Shown here: positions 23,977 to 34,992 of the stretch, in pieces
Numbering within the stretch: the stretch's first letter is position 1
How the letters are laid out: every line of letters starts with the position of its first letter
DNA from: Rheum nobile
Taxonomy: Eukaryota > Streptophyta > Magnoliopsida > Caryophyllales > Polygonaceae
Reading direction: 5' to 3'
Assembly (NCBI GenBank): GCA_027886185.1
Contig: WOAB01000152.1
Span: 1,443,001 to 1,507,000, forward strand
Length of the DNA: 64,000 nt
Notes under the pieces: generated by a model
The model's input: the letters and a program-made list of their open reading frames with translations, nothing else
Databases searched by the model: none
What the model was told of the DNA's origin: nothing
Position numbers and translations under genes: made by a program

Positions 23977-24061
23977 TTTAAGCTAATACGTACATCATTT
24001 GATAAACGTGATAAATAGTGTAAGGTCTGGTGAAAGAGAACCGAGTTCAACCTCAAAGACA

Positions 24062-24947
24062 AGTGTCATTGGGCTAAGGGGATCTGGCGGGTCTTTGTTC
24101 CCACCAATCTCCATGCCCGGTTTTTCTCTGGAGACTTCAGTTGCTGGTTTGGGCATAATATGGGGGTTGTTGGGCAGATAGGTGGTATGGAAACCTGGCG
24201 CCCGACATTCATTATTGCCCTTTGGTGGATTTGGCGATGGCGTAACCAGCAGAGTTTTAATCAAGACTAGGGCCCGCCCGATAAGGTGAGTTTTATCCGT
24301 GCTCGAGCTGCTGAGTGTGCCGGCGCCTTTGTTGGGTTGCTTTCGGTTCACGGCGCTAAGCAACCTAGACCGAACCAGATCAGCTGGTCTCCCCCCGCGT
24401 CAGGCTGGGTTAAGATCAAGTGCGACGGGGCCTCCAAAGGGAACCCGGGTCTCGCGGCGGCTGGAGGGGTGTTCCAGGATAAGGAGGGGAGCTGGTTGTG
24501 TGGGTTCACTGCTAATCTTGGGTTATGCTCTGCTGCAGCGGCCAAGATGTGGGCTCTTTTCTTCAGTCTTCGTCTTGCCTGGGAGAGGGGCGCGAGAAGA
24601 GTGCATGTGGAATCTGACTCTGAGCTTGTGGTCCGTTTTCTTGAGAAGGGCGTTGAACCCACCCACCCCCTCCGCAGCCTGGCCCTTCGGTGCCAAGGCT
24701 TCCTTAAATGAGATTGGCTCGTCCAAATTTCTCACACCTACCGTGAGGGTAACCGAGTCGCTGACTCTCTTGCCAATTTTGCATTTTCTTGGCCTTCGGG
24801 CTTTCATGTTGTACTCGATCCTCCCCCTGAGACTAGGCTGCTGTTGTTAGACGATCTTGGGGGAGGGCTTAATCATGTGTCTTCGTAGTCGTTTTATGAA
24901 ATTCTGGGAGCTCTGCCTTCCTTTCTTGACCCAAAAAAAAAAAAAAA
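24062..24947 (+). mobile_element. 5'-truncated LINE fragment with RNase H
   Basis: The target duplication CTCAAAGACA occurs at 24052-24061 and 24948-24957, just after an A tail (24933-24947). Inside, 24286-24708 encodes a LINE-type RNase H: KIKCDGASKGNPG with the first catalytic D, AAAAKMWALFFSL, and HVESDSELVV. A frameshift near 24700 leads into the C-terminal YREGNRVADSLANFA motif. Only the 3' 0.9 kb of the LINE was copied, as usual for incomplete target-primed reverse transcription. Confidence 0.87.
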
Positions 24948-24957
24948 CTCAAAGACA

Positions 24958-26265
24958 GGTATAGATACGTTTTTTTTTTCGTACAGTAGGGTGAAATTTA
25001 ACTGATGAATTGGAATTTCATTCTATATATTGATCGATGATTTACAATTCAAGACTATTCTCTAATTAATATAAAATAATGTACAGGCTTTAAGGTATGA
25101 TTTTGTTTGAAATACACAAATATATTGCCTTCTTCACCAAGAAACTTTGGAAAAAGTTTACCTAATTTTATATTGGAACATGATTAAACCTTTACGAGTG
25201 TTATTCATTGTCGTCACTATACTTTATTTAACCCCATTAGAGCTTAAGACCTTTTATCAAAAAAAAAAAGAGAGCTTAAGACCTAATATAAACTTGAATA
25301 CCCCGGCAGAATTTGTGCATCTACTACAAATTGATTTCACTAATCGTGACAGATAGACTTGTTAAATGGGCCATACGGGTCAGATCGTTAAAGTTTTCGG
25401 GTTAATCGAGTTGGATCGTAACGGGTTTAATTTACTTGTGTTTGGGTTGACCAAATTAATATATTCCTTATGAAATAGCGGGTGCTCGTCAGGTTGTGAT
25501 GACCCTATTATAGATTGGTTACTAGCACATGTTTCCGTAACTTGTACGGGTCTGGTTAATAAAATTCAAAGTTAAAATATTATTAAATATTTACGAAAAC
25601 TAAACTGGAAATTATAAGCTTAATCTATTGAACATATGGTGATAAGAAATTTAATACAAATAGTTGAATAAAAAACATTTAAATTAGATTTAAGTAGTAA
25701 GAACGATTAATCATGTATAATTAATTAAAAGAGAAAATAGTAAAATCATATCGCATATTTATTGCAAATATTTTTAATACACATTAACACTTTTGCGTCA
25801 TGAATCATAATTGATCAATTATATTTTCATTACATGTTATCAATTATATATATTCAAGTATTAATACTATATGAACATTATGTTACTAGGTATATAATTT
25901 TGAAAAACGTACCTTTTACATGGTTAAAACGTATATTTTAATTTGGATTTAATTATATGTTAAGTTATAACTAATTTTAATATATTTTAAAATTTTGTTT
26001 TACACACATATATATTATAAATAATTTTTATTACAAATAAGAAGTAACATAACTAATAAGGTAAAGTATATATTATGAATAATTTTATTTACAAATAAGA
26101 AGAAACTAATGAGGTAAAAAGATATCAATAACTTTTGAGATGATAATATATGTATAATTAAGGTAAGTTATTTTAAGTAAAAAAAATAAATAGATAAGAA
26201 ATAGAATAAGTAGATATCACAATTAGAGAATGATCAAATTGTAATTGTACATTGAAATTTGCATA
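24958..26265. other. AT-rich intergenic DNA
   Basis: No gene or element could be recognised. A patch at 25365-25545 (CGGGTTAATCGAGTTGGATC and similar) is richer in GGGTT-type words, like the ACCCGA repeats near 2.85 kb in the opposite orientation. The remainder is very AT-rich with many TATATA words. Confidence 0.5.
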
Positions 26266-26561
26266 TGTGACACAGTTCACGACGTAGAAGAGATAATTAA
26301 GGCTTTAGTACAGTATATAGATTAGAACAAGGAATTTGATAAGAATTGAGAAGGAAAGTAGGAGAAAGATAAGGAAGAAGAACAACATAGGTAGAGATTG
26401 AGATAGAATAGAGAAGGATAAGGAAGAAGAAAGAGAATTTGAGAAAAAAGTATTCTTGCTATTTCATCGATATTTGTAATAGAGACTACACCACCTCTTA
26501 TATGTCTTTTCTGGTATTTACAATTATTATCCAAATTTCTCCGTAATTAAAAATCATTACA
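26266..26561 (-). repeat. Probable 3' LTR of the gypsy remnant
   Basis: On the minus strand this starts TGTAATGATTTTTAATTACG directly after a purine tract (AAGGCAGGGAGTAT, 26562-26575) that follows a FNLEDKV-like pol end. The inner part is A/G-rich on the plus strand. The LTR end is uncertain, so the left coordinate is a guess. Confidence 0.45.
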
Positions 26562-27019
26562 ATACTCCCTGCCTTAAGAACCTTGTCCTCAAGGTTGTAG
26601 CTCAAAATTAGGGAACTAATGAAGTAAATGTGTAGCCAGCTACCCGATAGATTCTCCAGCATACCAGTTCGCCCATTGAATGTCCCACATTCGTAACAAG
26701 ACCTCCATTAGACATGTTTTGAAGGCAAGTGCTCAAAATGGCTGCAACCGTAGAGAAGTTTATGTGCCAAAACAAATGTCACAGTCGTTATCAAGCAAAT
26801 GAGCTACTCAATCTTAAGCGAAAAACGTGTGTATTAATGACTATCAATGACTCATGTGTTCTCATGCTTATAACCCAATGCAAAAACACACCCACGTGTA
26901 AACTCAACTTAAACTAAAAGTGTAGCAATTTCCTAAAAAGCCATTCAACAGAATCATGTTATTAAAGCCCCATAACTTTTTTAGCACACAATAGCTTCAA
27001 CAACTCAATAACTCCTTTT

Positions 27020-27264
27020 CTATCCATGATCAATACCACAACCTTGCATTTCACAAAACTCATCATTATGAACTTCTTTCACTTCAACAAACACTAAACT
27101 ATGCAGTGACTCAGTTTTACAGTGGTGACCAACAAAATATTTATCACCGCATCTATAGCACATTCTTGGGGTATTTCTTGGTTCTACCATTGAATTAGGG
27201 CCATTCTTGCTCAAAGAAAAATTGGTACTTCGGTTTTGAATTGGAATGAAAGGTTTGTAGGGTG
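27020..27264 (-). pseudogene. Gypsy gag C-terminal fragment with zinc finger
   Basis: Minus-strand translation gives PYKPFIPIQNRSTNFS and then CYRCGDKYFVGHHCK, the C-x2-C-x7-H-x-C knuckle variant common in chromovirus-type gags, followed by HSLVFVEV. The coding segment is cut at 27264 by the solo LTR; the long open frame running through it to 27541 is a chimera of gag and LTR. The end of the reading frame at about 27020 leads into unrecognised sequence. Confidence 0.75.
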
Positions 27265-28053
27265 TGATGCGAACAACCCCTGAAGTGTTATCTGCAACGC
27301 AGGATCTTTGATTCCTCAAGCATGAATTCGATTCCTTCTTTTCCGTAGCCAAAGTGATGGCTTTCCTAGGGCTAAAGAGATAACCCTCAAATGCGTTCAA
27401 AGTGATGAACGAAAGGATCAAAGAGATGATCACAAACACCGAAGAGACGATGAACAATTGCTCGAAGCGACGAGCTACGGGATAGACGATCCGTGGGATC
27501 GAAGAGTTGACGTTGGAACTCAAGGGAAGGAGCGTACTCAACTTTACTACCCAAATTCAACGTAAAGATTACAAACTAGGGTTTCTGGTGTTTAAATAGC
27601 GACAAAAGATAATAATAAAATAACAAAACATTTCCGGAAACAAAAACGACGAAAATTGAGTTTGCTGACACGGGCAGGAACTCGGTCGAGTTCTTGACCG
27701 AGTTCTTGGCTGGAGCAACAACTCGGTCCAGAACTCGGTCGAGTTCTGGGCCGAGTTTCTGGCTGCTTCTTCGTCTTCTTGGCACATATCTCAGTAAAAC
27801 TCAGTTTTGACCATCTTCTTGTTGGAATCTTGATTCGACGTAAACTATGAAGTTGTAGATCTTTGAATCAGCTTTCCAACGCATCTTGAATAATCATGAG
27901 ATCAATTTTCTAGCCGTAGTTATGGCCGTTTTACCGAAGACTGTCCAGAACCAAATCGACAGTAACTATTCCGAACTTGTACAAGACTTCATCCTTTGCT
28001 TGAGCCTCTTCCTTGGAGGCCTTTGATTAACTCTCCCATGCATGTTGCTATCA
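27265..28053 (-). mobile_element. Solo LTR (789 bp) related to the 48.8-kb gypsy LTR
   Basis: On the minus strand it begins TGATAGCAACATGCATGGG and ends GTTCGCATCA. The same start (TGATAGCTCCATG) and end (GTTCGCATCA) occur in the gypsy at 48797-56606. They also share GTAGCTCGTCGCTTCGAGCA, GATCATCTCTTTGATC and CATCACTTTGG words. It is flanked by the perfect duplication GGGTG (27260-27264 and 28054-28058), so it is a genuine insertion reduced to one LTR. Around 27675-27770 lie two or three copies of ACTCGGTCGAGTTCT, a near-palindromic motif also found in the CACTA element at 39.7 kb. Confidence 0.87.
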
Positions 28054-28127
28054 GGGTGGTCTGCTAACAAAACTGGTTAGTTTAGTGGTATTAGGAATCT
28101 GGAAACTTGGGATAGTTTCCCAAGAAA

Positions 28128-30568
28128 TGTAACACCCCCAAATCGTATCCCATTTGGAAAGGTATTACCGCCAGTGACCTCGGTTTCCACACCGAAGCCA
28201 CCCCAGGCTTTACCGGTTTAAATACAAATCATAAACAACGATTATGATGTAAATATCAAAATCTTTGGTTAAAACATATGTCTGGGGATTACATCCCAAT
28301 CCCCATAGGACAAAACAGAGTAAGCAGCGGAAGTCTTTGCAAAGTATAAATACAAGGGTCTTGATCGTAATGATCACCCGCCAAGGATCGCAACCTGATA
28401 AATCCATTAAAACACCGTTTGCTTTTATAGTCGTTCTAGCCTTTGTTTCTCGGATTCCTATCTGATGTGCCGAATCGAATGGATGACACCAGCCAACCAT
28501 GCAGAGAACAATTACGGTTGGTTAGTCTAATGAAAGACTACGCAAGGGTATAAAGCAGAGTGGTTCGAAGTAGTCGTATTAGGTTAGACTCATCGTTTCT
28601 CGAATTATAACCGATGACGATAGTCAACCACCATACTCCTACTGGAATATATCAAGCAGCATGATCAAGAGAAGATTCTGAAAGACCGAGTCTTACAACA
28701 ATCAACCCAAAAGAAGACTCCAACGAAATGAGCCTTATCGGAAACATGACAAATGTTGGGGAACATTAATTAATCATACAAGCGTTCAATAACGACTTGA
28801 TGTTTCGGTTCACGACCAACCTCACCGCTTAATGCGAATCCAGATTGGAAAGAGAACGGTACTCTGATCAAAGTCAAGACGAGCTTTCCTAGCTGCACTA
28901 CACTTAGCTACACTACTCGCCCAAGGTATATTAATCATGTGCTACGACGACACTTATCTTATTAAATTCCAAAACGCGCATCACGTTATAGGCTTTTAAA
29001 TATATGTATCGCCATGAGGGACATATATTGAATATATGTTTCGCCATGAGGGACATATAGGACATATGTTTCGCCATGAGGGACATACTCCTGAATGGGA
29101 CGAATCCCAAGATTTGTAGCACCAGTTAAATGCCACCATCTCTATACCCGAGTATAGAGATCGGTCATGACCCACCAAATGGTTTTTGGATTTATCACCC
29201 TTTGCTCCATTAATCATTATTAAGAAACGACTGGACCTCGAATAGTCCATCGCTCCTACGAATACTCGTGCTAACTAAACAGTTCAACACAGTAATAATC
29301 ATATCAAAGCCCTCCAGGCTAATATCATAAATATATATCTATAATAGCGCTGTTCTAGCAGATATACAACCTATTATAATATCATATTCTTTTCATATTG
29401 TTGCACTCCTGGTAATCCTCATAAAATATATATCTAAAATAGCGTTGTTCTAACAGATATACAACCTATTATAATATCATATTTTAATCCATATCATTTA
29501 TCAAAACCGTTCCCAACAAAACAGTAAATCATTCCAACTTAATTAACAATCAAACCATTGATAATTAATGGAAGTATGGAATGATAAGCAAGATCGAACC
29601 GCCACTTGCCTTAGATCAGCCGAAAGCTTGAACGAAGCTTAGGAACAAGAGGTTTCCGGGTCTGGAACTGTGACGGATCCTGGATGTTAAATCCTTCTGG
29701 AATGACCCATAATGAGACCCTAAGTTAGATTCAACAATAGCTAGTACGAATCTAAAGAATAACGAAAGGAATCGAAGGGAACGGAGTCCGATCAAAAGCC
29801 ACAGAAGCCAAGGCCAAAACATGCCAAGGTCCTGTCGGCGGCGGTCGCCGCCTGCCTTACGGCGGGCGCCGCCTGTTCGTGGCGGCGGTCGCCGCTATGA
29901 ACAGGTCAGAAACTTTCGAGAAGAAGAAATCTCACCGACGTCGATCGGTTTGCTTCTCCTTTGGTTTGCTTTGGATTCTAAGCTTCCTAAGGCCACCAAA
30001 GCTTTACTTTGAGATCAACCAAACTCAAGAACGAAGCTTCGACGAAGCTTCAAATATTTACGACGAGATGATGGGTTTTCCGGCGAGATTTTGGAAGAGA
30101 AAGGGCGAGTTCAGACGGGCTCAAATTCCTCTTCATTCTCTGTATATATAACCCAAGCAAGGAGGCGAAGCAGCCAGCTGCGTTGCCCGACCAACTGGAC
30201 GTCCTCCGAGGCGTTAACGGCGCGAGTTTCCAACTCCGGCGATGTCAGAGATATTGGCGGCGGTCGCCGCCGACGACAGAAGGTCGCCGCCCGATTTGTG
30301 CCTGGCGGCGGTTGCCGCTTTCTGGCGACAGTCGCCGCTTTGGCCGCTTTGGCCAATTCTTATCCGATTTGTCGTCCGGGTTAATAATATTCGTACATGA
30401 ATGATCCTTTAGCCCGTAAATACCTTAACTGTATTTTATATTGCTCAGAAAAATATTACAGATGTCAAACATTACACAGAATGTTCATACACCTCTGAAT
30501 TTAATCTGACTTACAACATGAGTTTAAGAAAGTTCGAAATTTATCCGTATAAAATGTGGGATATTACA
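28128..30568 (+). mobile_element. Solo LTR (2441 bp), relative of 12817-14997
   Basis: Begins TGTAACACCCCC and ends GGGATATTACA. Flanks are AGAAA (28123-28127) and AGTAA (30569-30573), a 4-of-5 target duplication. It shares order and wording with the solo LTR at 12.8 kb, for example ATTACCGCCAGTGACCTCGG, GATGACACCAGCCAACCATG and GGTTAGTCTAATGAAAGACTA. The GC-rich palindrome cluster near 29830-30330 uses a different unit (GGCGGCGGTCGCCGCC) from its relative. CTGTATATATAA near 30143 may be the TATA box. A triplicated ATATGTTTCGCCATGAGGGA-type unit is at 29005-29085. No internal coding region is present. Confidence 0.8.
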
Positions 30569-30779
30569 AGTAATTTGATTTCATTCCTTAAGCCACTGAT
30601 GTAGCTAGAAACAAAATATGTTTAAGGTAAATGGGAGTTATAGGAGATATGCAAGATCTCAATTCCTCAAATTTCTCAATGTCATCCAATTGAGCTAACT
30701 TGTTGAATTTCTCAACTACCTCTACTCCTTGTCTTTCACCAAACCTCACACATACAACATTACTGAATTCATTCCATGT
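30569..30779 (-). pseudogene. Gypsy gag N-terminal fragment
   Basis: Minus-strand reading gives TWNEFSNVVCVRFGERQG, VVEKFNKLAQLDDIEKFEEL and, after a frameshift, YISGLRNEIKL, which is the conserved Retrotrans_gag core. It runs straight into the solo LTR at 30568 and resumes on the other side at 28127. It lies at the upstream edge of the caleosin promoter. Confidence 0.75.
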
Positions 30780-30800
30780 GGGTTTTCAATATTTATAACA

Positions 30801-31071
30801 ATTAAACATCGGATATTGATTTTACCTCATAAAAAAACATATGTGATTGATATGTTTTCATTTAAAAACCGATTATTAAAAAAATTACTGTAAATTAAAT
30901 TCGCCACTTGGCATAGAAACAGAATAATCTTTTTACAAAAGAAAAAGTAGAGGATAAATAATGAAGTAACAGCCATGTGTAAGATAATCCTTTGATTATT
31001 ATTACAGAAAAAATCTCAAAATTGGTGTGAACGCCCAAAAAGGATTTGTCATGCCAGATTTCAGTTTGTAT
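30801..31071 (+). promoter_or_regulatory. Caleosin upstream region
   Basis: AT-rich DNA of about 270 bp between the gypsy remnant and the TATA box at 31072. No specific operator can be claimed. The available intergenic promoter is short because transposon sequence begins within about 430 bp upstream of the start codon. Confidence 0.4.
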
Positions 31072-31078
31072 TATAAAA
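31072..31078 (+). promoter_or_regulatory. TATA box of the caleosin gene
   Basis: TATAAAA within GTATTATAAAAGC lies 136 bp upstream of the ATG at 31208. This predicts a transcript start near 31100 and a 5' UTR of roughly 100 bp. Confidence 0.55.
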
Positions 31079-31207
31079 GCGGTATCGCCCCTGCGAAATC
31101 ATTCCACATTCCAAAAATCAGAATTATTCTTCGATTTCGTTTCCAACGTAGCAAAGCCAAATACCAAAAAGGAGAAGGGTTTCTGTTTCCGCATATCTGC
31201 TTCGAAA

Positions 31208-33411
31208 ATGGCGGTTCCCAACACTCAACCACAACTCCCCAAGCAAGGCATCAACAATAACATAGGTATTAATTACTCCGTCGATCTTCTCCCGCAATTT
31301 AGTTCCTCTGTGCGTGATTGTGGATTTCTGCGTAAGATTTTTGTGATTTCTAATGAACAATTCGAATTGCGGTGGTGGTGTTGTGGTGGCGGCAGGGGTG
31401 GAGGCCGCCGGAGAGCACAATGTTCTGGCGAAGCACGTTGCGTTTTTCGATATGAACAACGACGGCATTGTTTATCCATGGGAGACTTTCAAAGGTTTTT
31501 TTTAATCTTCGTTTCGGTTGTTTGAAATTGGAAATTTGTGATAATTTTTGGGGTTTGGAATTCAGTGTTGAGTTGAAATTTGTGAACAGGATTTCGCGCA
31601 ATTGGCTGCGGGCTTACACTCTCCGCCTTCGCCGCGGTGTTCATCAACATAGGACTCAGTCAGAAGACTCGCCCTGTAATTCCTCTCTTCCTCTTTTCCT
31701 ATGTTATGTAAATTATGTTCTCGTTTTGACTTGTGAAAGAAGAAGGGATTGATTGATCTTGATTAGGAGATGAAATTGGTCATGTTTTTTCTCTTAGTAT
31801 AGACTGGTTGGTAGCAGTTATTGCAAAAAAAAAGAGATTGTACGTAAAGTGCAAGATAAATATGTAGCACTTTCAATAGTGTTGATTTTGCTAACAAACA
31901 ATTGCATATAGACCTCTAAATCACTATGGGAATGTTGAGTACTCGAATTTGGGTTTGGGTCGGTTCTTGATTTTACTCTGATGATGAGGCCAATTTAAAC
32001 ATGTTTTGTCAATTCTAAACTCAGGTCTGTTTGGTTTTTGGACTTGTTTAGCTTAGTATGTTTTGGGTTTGGTGTTGAAAATTTTGTGTTAAAATCCAAT
32101 ATAATAATTGGTCTCAAACTAACATCACATCACGGAAATACATTACTTATAAGTAAGAGCACTGCACGTGGGACATACAAGGATCTTAATTTTATACTCC
32201 AACGCCTAATAACAAAGGGACTTGAAACTATTTGGAGCTATAAGAGAAGTTACCTCAGCTTACTTATTATGGCAATCTTGATGCCTTGCAAGCATTGATT
32301 ATGTTATTAGCGTGAAGAAGCAATCCTATCTAAATTTTGTAAATTCATGAATAAATGCTGTCACTATCGTGCCCACCCTGTTTTTCATGGCCTACTTTCC
32401 CTGATGTGTGACAGTCTTGTTGTCATTTATTGAATTATTGTCTAATTGTCTTGTTTGATGTGGTCGGTTAACCATCCTGCCACGGTAACTGGCCACATCC
32501 CGCCATGTATATCTTCAAGATCTTGCAAGATATTATCTGCTTTTTTGTATCCATATACTTGAAGACCGTCCATGACATTGAAAACTTGGTGATAACGTCT
32601 TTGACTATCTCAATCTGATCCTTTGGGATTATGTGGTACATTTGTTTGCTTTCGTGGGCCACACAGTGACAGTAATCTTATGCTGTGGTATGCTTGGTGT
32701 TGCAGGGTAAATTTCCGTCATTACGCTTTCCGATTGAGATAAAAAACATTGCCAAAGCCAAACACGGTAGTGATTCTGGTGTGTACGATACTGAAGGAAG
32801 GTAATAACTGCATACTGAGCAATTCATATTGCGCCCATACCTTATAAACTATTATTCGTCATGAACAATATGCCTGCATTTGATGTAGTGTACTCACCAT
32901 GAACTTTTCTTCGATAACGATGATCAATCCTATTCTGTCCCAATGGTTTCATAGCTTCTTTTCAAGAACCCTATAACCTGATTTGTCTTACAAGGGTACA
33001 TATTTGTGATTTGAGTGAAGGTTTGTCCCTTCTAAATTTGAAGAGATTTTTAAAAAGCATGCCCACACTACCCCAGATGCTCTAACTGGGGAAGAACTGA
33101 AAGAACTGCTGAAGGCAAATCGAGAAGCCAAGGATTATGCAGGATGGTTAGTTTATTACTTCTACTTTTAAATTTTCATATTCATTTCACAACTTGGTAT
33201 AAAAAGACTTATCATTAAATTCGTATGGAATTAATCAAAACACACTTGCTGTAATTCCAGGCTTGCAGGGTATACCGAATGGAAGATCTTGTACGTTCTT
33301 TGCAAGGACAAGAACGGCTTGTTGCACAAAGACACGGTCAGAGGCGTCTATGATGGGAGTTTGTTCGAGATGATGGAGAGAGAGAAAGCGTCAGCTCAAA
33401 AGAAATCGTAA
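31208..33411 (+). CDS. Caleosin / peroxygenase, six exons
   Basis: Exons 31208-31265, 31396-31494, 31590-31675, 32706-32800, 33021-33146 and 33261-33411 join in frame to 204 residues. The EF-hand loop DMNNDGIVYPWE is followed by GFRAIGCGLTLS and a hydrophobic segment (membrane or lipid-droplet anchoring), then IEIKNIAKAKHGSDSGVYD, KFEEIFKKHAHT, GYTEWKILYVLCKDKNG and DTVRGVYDGSLFE. The histidines in AKHVAFFD and AKHGSDSG match the haem-binding histidines of plant peroxygenases. The family uses calcium and haem to oxidise unsaturated fatty acids with hydroperoxides (oxylipin and stress responses) on lipid droplets or ER. It most resembles the short CLO4/PXG4-type members. The ATG at 31208 has a strong AAAATGGC context. 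Intron 1 has a weak acceptor, so a start at 31353 (199 residues, five exons) is an alternative. No stop or frameshift is seen. Confidence 0.9.
31676..32705 (+). other. Long intron 3 of the caleosin gene (1030 bp)
   Basis: Bounded by CCT|GTAATT and TTGCAG|GGT. It is much longer than the other introns of this gene (about 95-220 bp). A segment at 32455-32520 (GGTTAACCATCC, CACGGTAACTGGCC) looks repeat-like, but no transposon ends were found. Confidence 0.7.
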
Positions 33412-34050
33412 ACAACTTCATCCCGACATAGCTTACCTTCATATCTAGAGGTTTCAAATAAAACACACATCGTAAACTGAGGATTATTTATTTCCTTTGA
33501 ATTCTTTATATGTTGGTATAAATGTGCATAATAAGGTCAAAGAATAGTTGCAAATTTACGTTTGTTTTATTGCAGTGGTGATATTGTGTAAAACGTGTGG
33601 AGATTTGGTTGATTCACATTCATGGTTCAATGCCTTCCTCTCATGGCGCCCATCTGCTGGTTTAGATGATTGTGCAGAATACTCTTAAGTAGGACTCTAT
33701 CGTATGTGTGAATTTATTGCATTTCGTTGGTTGCATTCGATCTATTGGATTTGGTTTTTCTATATTACTGGACCAAGAAATTTAATTTAGTCTGTTTGTG
33801 TATTTTCTCCTGTATGTAAGTGAAATATCCTCATAGATGCAGTATAAATGGGAGAATGAAAATTGAAGCCTCGTAGCTTAATGTATGATCACTCATATAT
33901 GTGTTTATTCAATTGACAGTGGTTGTGGTCATGTCAACTCTTGATCATAACCTTTGTTTTGGACATCATCGATATGTCACGAGCTTATGCCGAAAAACTC
34001 TTCAGTAGAATTTACCGTGCTTAGGATAAATGACCCTTTAAAAACACTTG
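33412..34050 (+). other. Caleosin 3' UTR and downstream spacer
   Basis: An AATAAA signal lies at about 33458, within AAATAAAACACAC. Nothing else coding is visible up to the start of the MULE. Confidence 0.5.
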
Positions 34051-34462
34051 AATAGCAAATTTGGGGTTCAAATTATGAATATCAGCCGCATGTGACCCCC
34101 TAGGTCATTAAAATAACAACACGCGCGCAACAAATCCGAACGAATTGTTTCGTCCGCAAGAAAGAGCAATTCGACACAGAATTAATTCGACAAACTGCAT
34201 AGATTCGACACGGAATTAGAAGCAATTGGACAATATAAAGAGCAAAAAACAGATTTGAAGCAATCAACACAGATAATCGAAGCTGTTTGGACGAAGACTG
34301 TGGAATTTGAAATTGAAAAGAAGTATGTATTAAAAGTGATTTTGATACTTCAATATAGTTTATATATGTCCAAAAAATAGTATGGAAGAGATATTCAGTT
34401 GATTATAAACAACAATTAAAAGTTTCAAACTGTCGAATTGCGAAAAACAATCGAAGCTGCTT

Positions 34463-34942
34463 GGGACAGTTTGAAACTGTCTCAACCAGATTCCATTGCT
34501 GAGAGACAGATAGCAACTGTCCCCCAGGAAATGCTATGAGAAAAAAAAATGTTTATAATATTAAAATGATGTGTATTCTATGTATGATGACTGATGTGCA
34601 ACTGTATCCTTGTTGAACAATATTTGAAAATGTCTCCATGGAAGATCTGTGAGCATTTTGCAAGTGTCCCGAACAATACTAAACTGTCCCCATAGCAGAT
34701 TGGGACAAATTAGTATTAAACTGAAAGATTCTGGTTCTGAGGGACACATTGCAACTGTCCCTAGAACAGATTGGGACAGATTGGGAAAGTTACAATTTGC
34801 ATCTGTCCCAACCACATTCTGGTTCTGTGGGACACATTGCAACTGTCCCCAAGGAAGATTGGGACAGTTGCAATTTGCAACTGTCACAACCATATTCTGG
34901 TTCTAAAGGACATATTGCAACTGTCGCCAAAGGAATGGTATG
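34463..34942 (+). repeat. GGGACAGTT-type repeat array A, 5' of MURA
   Basis: Dispersed copies of AACTGTCCC and GGGACAGTT are followed by three tandem units of roughly 50-90 bp, starting at about 34728, 34817 and 34894. Each unit begins ATTCTGGTTCT and contains CATTGCAACTGTC. The pair GGGACAGTT...AACTGTC inside a unit can fold into a hairpin. Confidence 0.85.
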
Positions 34943-34992
34943 ATAAAATAAAATGAAAATTTGTTTATAACATCTTCACTGTGTAGATAAAC

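Larger units (their letters stand above)
26266..30800 (-). mobile_element. Ty3/gypsy remnant on the minus strand, split by two solo LTRs
   Basis: Read on the minus strand the order is gag N-part (30779-30569), a solo LTR (30568-28128), a short gag piece, a second solo LTR (28053-27265), the gag C-part with zinc finger (27264-27020), a non-coding or deleted region, a polyprotein-end-like SYNLEDKVLK (about 26600-26575), a purine tract, and an LTR that starts TGTAATGATT at 26561. Most of pol (protease, RT, integrase) is missing. The left boundary (about 26266-26340) is approximate and the 5' LTR was not found. Confidence 0.7.

Noticed and set aside
24958..26265. Small frames in AT-rich DNA
   Set aside because: Short, without motifs, in sequence of non-coding composition.
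27020..27541. A single 173-residue protein on the minus strand
   Set aside because: It crosses the border of a solo LTR with a target duplication at 27260-27264. It is a chimera of gag and LTR.
29821..30404. GC-rich open frames around 29.8-30.4 kb
   Set aside because: They are translations of the GGCGGCGGTCGCCGCC cluster in the solo LTR, with no domain or conserved motif.
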